Origin: a virus
Length of the DNA: 23,944 nucleotides
IMG/VR virus record: IMGVR_UViG_3300033064_003625
Span: 1-23,944 of that record
Reading direction: 5' to 3' (one strand)
The notes beneath the pieces are model-generated. The model saw nothing but the letters and a program-made list of their open reading frames with translations. It did no database searches and was not told the DNA's origin. The stretch's first letter is position 1, and each line of letters begins with the position of its first letter. Both the position numbers and the translations under genes were made by a program. This document shows, piece by piece, positions 14,125 through 20,549 of the stretch.

Positions 14125-14673
14125 ATGAATAGAGAACAGTGGTTAAACAAAGCAGTCCGCAAAGCCCGCCCGATGTTTAAGAAGGCCGGCCACGAGCTCC
14201 CCGAAAACGTCCGCGTTGGATCCGGGCATATGGGCACCGGTCTCCGCTCGAAGCACATCGGCGAATGCTGGCACTCATCAGCCTCTGAAGACGCCGGCCG
14301 CGAAATCTGGATCCGCCCGGATCAGACCGACGCGATGTCCGTGCTTGGCACTTTGGTCCACGAGCTGGTCCATGCCGCGTTGCCCGATGGCACCGGCCAC
14401 AAAGGCCCGTTCAAGAAGTTGGGCGAAGCATTGTTGCTGGTCGGCAAGCCCACGCATATGACCGGCGGCGAAGACTTCGCAGCGATCTGGCAAACCTTCG
14501 TCGAGAAGACGGGTGCCTATCCCCAGCCGAAGTTCATGGCGGCGCATGCCAAGAAAAAGCAACAGCAGTCCGTCCAGAAATTCGAATGCGACGAATGTGG
14601 CATGGTCTTTCGCACCTCGCTCAAGTGGGCCGATTCCGTCACCGAGTGCCCTTGCTGCCACAACCCGATGTAA
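14125..14673 (+). CDS. SprT-like zinc metalloprotein
   Basis: A 182-residue protein with the SprT-type active site: HELVH at 79-83 and a third ligand His92 (HExxH followed by eight residues and His). A C-terminal zinc ribbon carries C155/C158 and C175/C178 (CDEC, CPCC). SprT-like proteins include SprT and Spartan, which cut DNA-bound proteins; in phages the function is generally unknown. A longer frame from 14044 exists, but the ATG at 14125 has the GGGAG leader and the earlier codons lie in the preceding gene and the hairpin, so 14125 is chosen. The island position suggests an early or regulatory rather than structural role. Confidence 0.9.
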   Translation: MNREQWLNKAVRKARPMFKKAGHELPENVRVGSGHMGTGLRSKHIGECWHSSASEDAGREIWIRPDQTDAMSVLGTLVHELVHAALPDGTGHKGPFKKLGEALLLVGKPTHMTGGEDFAAIWQTFVEKTGAYPQPKFMAAHAKKKQQQSVQKFECDECGMVFRTSLKWADSVTECPCCHNPM

Positions 14674-14684
14674 TCGTGCTACTC

Positions 14685-14704
14685 GCCGGGGCTTCGGCCC
14701 CGGC
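14685..14704 (+). repeat. UUCG-tetraloop hairpin, copy 2
   Basis: This is an exact 20-base copy of the hairpin at 14086-14105, just after the SprT-like stop. A T-rich run (TTTAATTTATTTTATTG) starts 10 bases later, so this copy might also act as an imperfect terminator. Confidence 0.8.
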
Positions 14705-14731
14705 AGAAAGGCGGTTTAATTTATTTTATTG

Positions 14732-14761
14732 TTCACTTTAATGTTGACCTCTTGTTATAAT
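14732..14761 (+). promoter_or_regulatory. Sigma70-like promoter before the 118-residue gene
   Basis: TTCACT (14732-14737) and the consensus -10 TATAAT (14756-14761) are 18 bases apart, giving a start near 14768. TTGACC also occurs at 14744-14749. The start of transcription falls after 14729, which argues against a longer coding frame beginning there. Confidence 0.5.
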
Positions 14762-14818
14762 TCTATGTTATCAATTCATGGGAGGCGGTTGTCGCGTCCC
14801 GAGAATGGGAAAAAGAAA

Positions 14819-15175
14819 ATGACCAATTACACCGAAGACCAGATCGAAGAAGCCAATCACGAAATGTGGGTGATGGGTGGCGGTCGTGAACGCAGCGCAG
14901 TGATCCATGCCGATCTGGCCCGGGCCACTTTCGCCGAGCTCAGCAACAACGGCTGGCGCGTCATTGAGCAGACCGACTACAAAGATTCGGGCGACGAGTT
15001 TCGCAAGCTCGAGATCGTGGTTCGCAAAGATCGTGAAGTCAAGATCCTTCACTGGAACAGCTTCAACAAGGGCTGGATGGAAAGCAGCCAGTCCGGCGGC
15101 TGGTCGATCTTTTACATCGACGGTGTCAGCCCTCGGGATCGTATCGCGATGCAGCGCGCGCTCGATCATAAATAA
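14819..15175 (+). CDS. Conserved-type 118-residue phage protein, function unknown
   Basis: A 118-residue soluble protein with a helical start (TEDQIEEANHEMWVMGGG, then SAVIHADLARATFAELSNNG) and a mixed beta and helix rest (WRVIEQTDYKDSGDEFRKLE, SGGWSIFYIDG). There is no catalytic motif or membrane segment. The frame is open from 14729, but a GGGA ribosome site and the promoter-like elements at 14732-14761 favour the ATG at 14819. Function not recognised. Confidence 0.75.
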   Translation: MTNYTEDQIEEANHEMWVMGGGRERSAVIHADLARATFAELSNNGWRVIEQTDYKDSGDEFRKLEIVVRKDREVKILHWNSFNKGWMESSQSGGWSIFYIDGVSPRDRIAMQRALDHK

Positions 15176-15196
15176 GTTTTAACACAACCAGTAAAA

Positions 15197-15224
15197 GGCC
15201 CGCTGCTCAAATCGAGCGCGGGCC
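15197..15224 (+). other. GC-rich hairpin in the leader of the 64-residue gene
   Basis: GGCCCGC (15197-15203) pairs with GCGGGCC (15218-15224), with an inner GCTC/GAGC stem (15205-15208 and 15214-15217), one bulged T and loop AAATC. No T tract follows on the plus strand. On the minus strand it is followed by TTTTACTGG, so it may be a weak terminator for antisense transcripts. Confidence 0.55.
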
Positions 15225-15243
15225 AGAGGTGGTAGAGAAACTT

Positions 15244-15260
15244 AGAACGGGAGAACCAAG
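15244..15260 (+). repeat. Shared gene leader, copy 2
   Basis: AGAACGGGAGAACCAAG ends directly at the ATG at 15261 and differs from the copy at 14108-14124 by one base. Confidence 0.7.
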
Positions 15261-15455
15261 ATGACTTACTTTAAGGGATTGCCAGATGTCAAAGTCATGG
15301 CTCTGGATCAAGCCAAGTCACGTATCAATCGCATGATCGAGCGTGTCGATAATTTTGAAAACGTCGCCGCTAAAACTTTGCCTCACTCAGATTGGATTGA
15401 GCTCGAAAATCAGGCGATGATGATTGTCCAGATCGCGAAGGAGGCAAGGCAATGA
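15261..15455 (+). CDS. Small helical protein, function unknown
   Basis: A 64-residue, mostly helical protein (QAKSRINRMIERVDNFENVA, then IELENQAMMIVQIAKEAR), able to form a coiled-coil-like helical pair. Its ATG follows the shared leader directly. The stop overlaps the next ATG by four bases (ATGA), so the two small proteins are probably made together and may work together. No family recognised. Confidence 0.7.
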   Translation: MTYFKGLPDVKVMALDQAKSRINRMIERVDNFENVAAKTLPHSDWIELENQAMMIVQIAKEARQ

Positions 15456-15649
15456 AAATACTATCGAAAGAAGAATACACCCGCAGTGAGGGAAAGGTTT
15501 GCCCTCACTGCAAAGAGAAAGAAGTGACCTCGGTCACATCCATTGAGCGGGATGCTTTTGGCGCTTGGCGCGAAATGGCCTGCAAATCTTGCGGGGCAAA
15601 GTTCATCGAGCAGTTCAGACTTGACGGGTATTCTCAGCTTTCAGTTTAA
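15452..15649 (+). CDS. Small zinc-ribbon protein
   Basis: A 65-residue protein with two CxxC pairs, C17/C20 (CPHC) and C44/C47 (CKSC), separated by 23 residues: a four-cysteine zinc-ribbon arrangement. Zinc ribbons of this size usually bind nucleic acid or protein; the partner is unknown. It starts with a four-base overlap with the previous gene. Its TAA overlaps the stop of the convergent glycosyltransferase gene, with no terminator between the two. Confidence 0.75.
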   Translation: MKILSKEEYTRSEGKVCPHCKEKEVTSVTSIERDAFGAWREMACKSCGAKFIEQFRLDGYSQLSV

Positions 15650-16431
15650 ACCACATGCCCATCGATCAGGTGGTGGAACATGCGTAGGTGGCCGCAGGTT
15701 TTGAAATGCTTGTCGGCCATCTGTTGCCTGTACTTGTGGAAGCGTTCGACCTGCGCCTCTTCTGAATGGAGGTCGTTGTAGGTCGCCCGATTGAGATGCT
15801 CGATGCGCACCCGATGATTGCGATACGATCGTAGGCCGGCAGCGTAGTGGGCCAAGACCAAATCGGTGTCGCTGAAGATGTCAGGGAAGTCTTCATCAAA
15901 TGTCTTTGGGAATGGATCAGTGTTAGTTGATCCATGTGCCGCGTTGCCATCCATCAGAGCCCAGTGCTCGGGCAACCATTGTCGACGGAACATCATGAAG
16001 GGACCATAGACACCTTCAATGATGTGATCGCCGACATCGCTTATTGGCTTTGGCAGATCCCCAGACGCCAAGCATGATACGCCGCAGTCAGCATAATCTT
16101 CGAAGGGCCGCAGCAGCTCACGCGCCCAGCCCGGGCGGACAAAGACATCATTGCCGGTGTGCACCACGAACTCACCATCGCACCACTTGAGGCCGGCATT
16201 GGCATCGGCGGTCCATTGGGATTTTTCTTCGATGTTGACATACTTGGTCTGCACGGGCAATCCATTGCCTTGATAAACCTTGTGGTCCTGGAGATGGCTG
16301 CTGCCAGTCTCGACAATCACTAGGTTGAAACCAGCGCCGGGATAGATGGCAAGGCAATCCAGAGCGTACTTGGTCATGGGCACCTGCCAACTGGGCTCGG
16401 TGAATAGAATGGGCATCAGCACTGTGATCAT
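15646..16431 (-). CDS. GT2-like glycosyltransferase, copy B
   Basis: A 261-residue GT-A fold enzyme. It has LVIVETGSS at 37-45 (nucleotide binding), DANAGLKWCDGEFVVHTGND (76-95) with a D-x-x-x metal site variant (NDVF), then YGPFMMFRRQW and SDTDLVLAHYAAGLRSYRNHRV near the C-terminus, as in the GT2 acceptor region. It is a clear relative of the gene directly upstream (same segments in the same order), so the pair is a tandem duplication. The ATG overlaps that gene's stop by one base. A conventional D-x-D is replaced by N-D, which may change metal use. Substrate unknown. Confidence 0.85.
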   Translation of the reverse strand: MITVLMPILFTEPSWQVPMTKYALDCLAIYPGAGFNLVIVETGSSHLQDHKVYQGNGLPVQTKYVNIEEKSQWTADANAGLKWCDGEFVVHTGNDVFVRPGWARELLRPFEDYADCGVSCLASGDLPKPISDVGDHIIEGVYGPFMMFRRQWLPEHWALMDGNAAHGSTNTDPFPKTFDEDFPDIFSDTDLVLAHYAAGLRSYRNHRVRIEHLNRATYNDLHSEEAQVERFHKYRQQMADKHFKTCGHLRMFHHLIDGHVV

Positions 16432-17156
16432 CAGAAGTACTCCCGGCCGTATTGGTTGCTGCCGCGCATCATCATTCGGTAGATTGCCAGCGGGCTGTCG
16501 CCATGGCGCTTCTCGAACTTTGCCTTGGCGATCATCACTTTCTCATTCCGCTCTTCGGCGCTGAATGCTTTTTCCCAAGTGATGCCATTCATGTGAAAGC
16601 CCTTGGCCTTATTGTTTCGGTACGCCCGCATGCCATCGTTATAAATGCGCATGACCAGATCGTTGTCGGAGGCTTGGTCGGGGAACATTGGATCCAAGAA
16701 CCAGCCATCGCGAAACATCATCAGCGGCCCGTACATCGCCTCATCGATTGTATCTTGCGGCACGAAGGGACCAATGCTAGCGCCGGGCTCGCCCATTGAG
16801 ATTGTCGCCACGCCGCAATCTTTGAACTTGGTGAAGCATTCCAGCATTGCTTCGAGCCAGCCCTCGCCGACAAAGACATCGATGCCGATATGGACTTTGA
16901 AGTCGCCGCTTGATGTCCGCAGGCCGGCGTTGAAGTCGCTGGTGTAATTGGATCGCTTTTCCATGTAGAGATGCCTGTCGGCCAAATCAACTAGATCACC
17001 TAGATCACCTGATCCGGTCTCGACGATCACCAGCTCGAAAGGGATCTTGGTCTTTGCCCGCATCGTCAGAATTTGGAATCGAGCGAGATCCTCCTGCCAT
17101 GGATCAGCGAGCATCACCGGCAATATCACCGAGACGCGCGTTTTCGAATTGCTCAT
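16431..17156 (-). CDS. GT2-like glycosyltransferase, copy A
   Basis: A 241-residue GT-A fold enzyme. RVSVILPV forms the first strand (7-14), followed by LVIVETGSG at 42-50, DFNAGLRTSSGDFKVHIGID at 74-93, and the metal-site variant IDVF. The C-terminal part carries YGPLMMFRDGW and SDNDLVMRIYNDGMRAYRNN. These match copy B. The first strand is needed for the fold, so the start at 17156 is retained even though it overlaps the radical SAM gene by 53 bases in another frame. The two enzymes could add two sugars in a chain or form one complex; this is inference. Confidence 0.85.
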   Translation of the reverse strand: MSNSKTRVSVILPVMLADPWQEDLARFQILTMRAKTKIPFELVIVETGSGDLGDLVDLADRHLYMEKRSNYTSDFNAGLRTSSGDFKVHIGIDVFVGEGWLEAMLECFTKFKDCGVATISMGEPGASIGPFVPQDTIDEAMYGPLMMFRDGWFLDPMFPDQASDNDLVMRIYNDGMRAYRNNKAKGFHMNGITWEKAFSAEERNEKVMIAKAKFEKRHGDSPLAIYRMMMRGSNQYGREYF

Positions 17157-18810
17157 AACTAGCCTTCCTGCCGTACCAGACGGCTTCCCTCGCCCATGCT
17201 TCTTTGTCTGGCCATATTGGCTTGATCGATTTCAACTGGTGGCCAATGACGGAGCTGGGCAATTCCACCATGTGGCACACTTCAGCCACGAACAGGTCGG
17301 GGTTTTCCATAGCCCGGATATAGGATGCTTCTTCTGCTGGCCATGAGATGTCACCATAACCCGGCATCACCTGATCCCACGATCCGCCGGCGAGAGCCTC
17401 GGCGAACACTTTGCCATACTTATAGAAGATCATGCCGACTAACGTGCTTAGGTCTGGGTGCGAGGCCATCGCCCAATAGAATCTGGTATAGGGAATGCCA
17501 AAAGTTAACTTGGCAAAGATCGCTAGGCCGCGGGTCAGGCCAGTGCAATGGAAGGCTTGGATCGCATGCGACAGAATCATGGCTGATCGCCATTCGTCAA
17601 GGCTCATGGTCGAAGTGCTAGTCACCACCTCATAGGTCTCTTTAGCCCATTCATCAGGAGTAGCGTGGAGCAGCATCTGTTGCATGGTCAGGGTTTCAAT
17701 TTGATGCTTTTCGCGATAGGCTGGGTCATTGAGTTCACTGTTGGGCAAAACGATGCAAGGGTATATTGCCAAGTTGGCATTCGGGTCGGCATCAAGGATA
17801 CGATCGATGCCGCCAATGAAAGATTCCCAAGTCTCGCCCGGCAGGCCGATGATCAGCTCAGTATAAGTGGGAACGCCGCGTTCAGCGTAGCGCCGGGACA
17901 AGGCGGCATAATCATTGATAGCGATATTCTTGCGCTTGATAGCGGTGAGGGTATTGTCATCGAGGGACTGCAACGATAACGTGACGCCCTTGCCCAATCC
18001 AGAATCGTTTAATCGGCATGCCTGCTCGAAGATCCGATCGGTATGGATCTTGGGATAAGCGGCGCGCAACTTTTGCGGCCAGCCTGTGTTCTCTTTGGTG
18101 GTGATCAACCATTCAATCAGTTCACCATCACGCGGCAGCATGCCGAAGTTGGCATCGCAATTGTAGATGAGTTCAATCTGGTTGTCGCTGAACCAAATCA
18201 TCTCAGCCTTGAGGCGCTCCATATCGAACTGTGTCACCTTGGCTTGGACGGCGGAACCCCAATCACAAAAAGTGCAGCTGTACGGGCAACCACGGTGCGT
18301 TTCCCAAAGGGCATGGAAATCGACCTCCGGGTTGGCCTCAATGAGATCATCGAACAGGCCAGTGAGATATGGTGATGGGAGCTGGGAGATGTCTTTGGAG
18401 CGACCATTGCAAAACGTCACCGGCCTAGTAGGAATATCAACCAGTGCTGAATGGAATATCTTTTCACCTTCACCCATGATGGCAATGTCGATGAAATCTG
18501 GCGGCTCTGACGTCACCTGTGGCCCGCCAAGAATGACAACACACTTTGGGTTATCTCGTTTGACCGCAGCAGCCAGAGCCAGATTGTATTCCCAATTCCA
18601 GATGTAACAACTCAGGGCCAGGATGTCGGGCTTGGCCTTTATGATATTCTCGAAAGGCTCGCGGTCGAACTGCATTGGCCGGGCCAGCTCGAAGTTATCG
18701 CGGACCATCTCGTCCTGTATGGCATAGGCCCACAGGCTGGCGACCGAATATGGCAAGAAGGCGTTATTGCCGAAGCGATGGTTGGGCTGGGCGAGGTGAA
18801 TTGTTTTCAT
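17104..18810 (-). CDS. Radical SAM enzyme with B12-binding-type N-terminal domain
   Basis: A 568-residue protein. Residues 1-125 form a cobalamin-binding-like domain with ALSCYIWNWEYNLALA, VVILGGPQVT (91-100) and IMGEGEKIF (111-119). The DxHxxG cobalt ligand motif is not visible, so cobalamin may bind in a base-off mode or not at all. The radical SAM core follows with C175-x3-C179-x2-C182 (GCPYSCTFC) for the [4Fe-4S] cluster, then NCDANFGM, SLQSLDD and ELIIGLPGET. Residues from about 400 on are helical and unassigned. Such enzymes make methylations or rearrangements at unactivated carbons, and here the context suggests sugar or peptide modification. The ATG overlaps the 70-residue gene by four bases. 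Confidence 0.85.
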   Translation of the reverse strand: MKTIHLAQPNHRFGNNAFLPYSVASLWAYAIQDEMVRDNFELARPMQFDREPFENIIKAKPDILALSCYIWNWEYNLALAAAVKRDNPKCVVILGGPQVTSEPPDFIDIAIMGEGEKIFHSALVDIPTRPVTFCNGRSKDISQLPSPYLTGLFDDLIEANPEVDFHALWETHRGCPYSCTFCDWGSAVQAKVTQFDMERLKAEMIWFSDNQIELIYNCDANFGMLPRDGELIEWLITTKENTGWPQKLRAAYPKIHTDRIFEQACRLNDSGLGKGVTLSLQSLDDNTLTAIKRKNIAINDYAALSRRYAERGVPTYTELIIGLPGETWESFIGGIDRILDADPNANLAIYPCIVLPNSELNDPAYREKHQIETLTMQQMLLHATPDEWAKETYEVVTSTSTMSLDEWRSAMILSHAIQAFHCTGLTRGLAIFAKLTFGIPYTRFYWAMASHPDLSTLVGMIFYKYGKVFAEALAGGSWDQVMPGYGDISWPAEEASYIRAMENPDLFVAEVCHMVELPSSVIGHQLKSIKPIWPDKEAWAREAVWYGRKASYEQFENARLGDIAGDAR

Positions 18811-19019
18811 CCGCAGAGCATCCAGCTGAATAGATATGACATTCCGGCACTACCAAGAAAGGCACCGACACCAGCAGCAAGCCAAAGGGGAGGGGGCTTG
18901 ATGATGCGTTCTTTGATCTCATCCTTGGTCTCAACTTCTTTTGGATCACCACGCCGGTCAATGGACTTTGCTCTATCAGTTGGCCTATCAGTTGTAGGCT
19001 TCTTACCTTGCTCAGCCAT
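18807..19019 (-). CDS. Small one-TM protein
   Basis: A 70-residue protein with a charged, lysine/arginine-rich N-terminal 42 residues and a single hydrophobic segment at about 44-67 (LWLAAGVGAFLGSAGMSYLF). It overlaps both neighbours (one base with the dehydrogenase, four with the radical SAM gene), so it is built into this operon. It could anchor the enzymes at the membrane. A holin-like role is possible for any small TM protein in a phage, but there is no lysis gene beside it. Function unknown. Confidence 0.65.
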   Translation of the reverse strand: MAEQGKKPTTDRPTDRAKSIDRRGDPKEVETKDEIKERIIKPPPLWLAAGVGAFLGSAGMSYLFSWMLCG

Positions 19020-20428
19020 CAGCCTTCTCCCACTCGGATCACCGTGATGCCATCTTGGTCAGCGATGTAGCGGTGAGGGTCGATGACGATTGAGCCTTCG
19101 ATCCATGCCCAGCGCTCCCAAAGCTCATGCTTGCAACTAATAACAGCGATGCAAGGCTTGCCTTCGCCACTAAATACATCTGGTGCGCCTTCGCCAGAAT
19201 CAATGCGTGGATCCCACTCTGTGCAAATTGGATCGAACATCTCAAATGGCACCTGGCCAGTCATCAAGTCAGCCAGCAACAATGCCGGGCTTCCAGTTGT
19301 GATGTTGGTGCCGGGCTTGAAGGCTGTGCCCATGAGCACCACGGGCAGGCTGGTCGCCTTGTATTGTTCAATGATCAGGCGCATCAGGTAGTCGGTCTGG
19401 TACTCGCGCCAGTGCATGATGTCCTCGAAAGGATTGCAGCTCAGCTTGAGCTCTTGGGCCAGATACGACATGGCAATGTTATCACGAGGATGACAACCAC
19501 CACCATCGCCCATACCGCCACGAAGATAAGTTGGGCTAATGATGCGACGATGAGCAAGGGAAAGCCCATCAATAACTTCATCGCAATCAGCATTTGGTAT
19601 TTCATGGCATATCTCCATGATGGTATTTGCGAAGCCAATCTTCAGGCCGATGAAGGTATTGTAAGCGACCTTGGTCAGCTCGGCACTTTCGATTGACACC
19701 TCAGCGAACGGGGCGTGGCGCTTGTGCGTTCGCTCGGAATATTCATGTGGCGCATCTTCATCAACCATTGTGGCCGCAAGGCAATCGATGTGCGCTTGGC
19801 GAACTTTGTCAAGTGCACCGTCATCATCCCCACCCAGCAGCACGAACTCCGGGTCGATGAAGTCGCGCCACGTTGTGCCCATGGCGATGAAGGCAGGGTT
19901 ATAAACGACCGGCGCGATGTCTTTGAAGATGGGCATGATCTCGCGGCGCATCGTGCCGGGGAGCATGGTGCTGATGATGGCGATTGTTGGTGGTGTATTG
20001 CCATCATCATGGTTGAATCTTTGAATGTTCAGAATGCAGTTGGCCAAGTCCTGACTGGCATCGGTGATGTAGTGATAGTCGAAGTCCTTGCGATCCAGCG
20101 GAATGGGCGTGATGCCTTCATATTCTGGATCGTGCGGCGTCTGCACTGCGACGAAGATCACTTCGGCATGCGCTGCGACCTCGCCCATTGAGCCGAAGTG
20201 GAGGCGACCACTTTCTTTGCTGACGAAAGTTTTACCATCATTATCCGCCATGTGCCTGACGGTGATGTTGAAATCACTGCCACCCGGATCCAGTTCCTGA
20301 TACTGGCGCTGGTTATAGGTCATGTTGACTGGGTCAAGATCGTAACCCATAACGTCATGCCCGGCATAAACCATTGCAGTGGCGACGGGATAGCCCAGCT
20401 TGCCTAGGCCGATGAATCCGATTTTCAT
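19019..20428 (-). CDS. UDP-glucose / GDP-mannose dehydrogenase-like protein
   Basis: A 469-residue protein with the three-part fold of nucleotide-sugar dehydrogenases: NAD-binding GFIGLGKLG (4-12), the middle segment ESAELTKVAYNTFIGLKIGF (247-266), the catalytic GDGGGCHPRDN with Cys312, and the UDP-binding GTAFKPGT at 367-374. The family makes UDP-glucuronic or GDP-mannuronic acid by a two-step oxidation through this Cys. In most members the motif is GGxCFPKD; here it is GGGCHPRD, with His and Arg in place of Phe and Lys. It starts at 20428 with the AGAAAGTTAGAA leader 4 bases before the ATG. It begins the sugar cassette, probably supplying an acidic sugar donor for the glycosyltransferases. 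Confidence 0.9.
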   Translation of the reverse strand: MKIGFIGLGKLGYPVATAMVYAGHDVMGYDLDPVNMTYNQRQYQELDPGGSDFNITVRHMADNDGKTFVSKESGRLHFGSMGEVAAHAEVIFVAVQTPHDPEYEGITPIPLDRKDFDYHYITDASQDLANCILNIQRFNHDDGNTPPTIAIISTMLPGTMRREIMPIFKDIAPVVYNPAFIAMGTTWRDFIDPEFVLLGGDDDGALDKVRQAHIDCLAATMVDEDAPHEYSERTHKRHAPFAEVSIESAELTKVAYNTFIGLKIGFANTIMEICHEIPNADCDEVIDGLSLAHRRIISPTYLRGGMGDGGGCHPRDNIAMSYLAQELKLSCNPFEDIMHWREYQTDYLMRLIIEQYKATSLPVVLMGTAFKPGTNITTGSPALLLADLMTGQVPFEMFDPICTEWDPRIDSGEGAPDVFSGEGKPCIAVISCKHELWERWAWIEGSIVIDPHRYIADQDGITVIRVGEG

Positions 20429-20432
20429 TTGG

Positions 20433-20444
20433 TTCTAACTTTCT
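20433..20444 (-). promoter_or_regulatory. AGAAAGKTAGAA leader, copy 3 (dehydrogenase ribosome site)
   Basis: Minus-strand AGAAAGTTAGAA ends 4 bases before the ATG at 20428. It differs by one base from the copies at 4071-4082 and 9600-9611. Confidence 0.5.
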
Positions 20445-20475
20445 AAAAAGTCCCGGCCCCGATCATAGGGCCGGG
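20445..20475 (-). terminator. Intrinsic terminator between portal and sugar cassette
   Basis: CCCGGCCC (20452-20459) pairs perfectly with GGGCCGGG (20468-20475) across an 8-base loop. On the minus strand it is followed by ACTTTTT. It lies between the portal stop and the dehydrogenase start, and its T run meets the dehydrogenase's ribosome leader. Confidence 0.7.
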
Positions 20476-20520
20476 TAGTATCAACAGGGAGTGCATCGTC
20501 TGGGAGGACAATGCCAGCAA

Positions 20521-20549
20521 ATTATAGGGCAATTCGCCCTAACTTAAAA
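20521..20549 (-). promoter_or_regulatory. Possible weak promoter ahead of the sugar cassette
   Basis: On the minus strand TATAAT (20526-20521) lies 17 bases after TTTTAA (20549-20544). The -10 is consensus and the -35 is poor (3 of 6). A 6 bp hairpin (TAGGGC/GCCCTA, 20525-20541) overlaps it. A transcript from here would meet the terminator at 20475-20445 first. Confidence 0.2.

Noticed and set aside
14729-14818. Longer start for the 118-residue gene at 14729
   Set aside because: The predicted transcription start (about 14768) is downstream of it and there is a ribosome site only before 14819.
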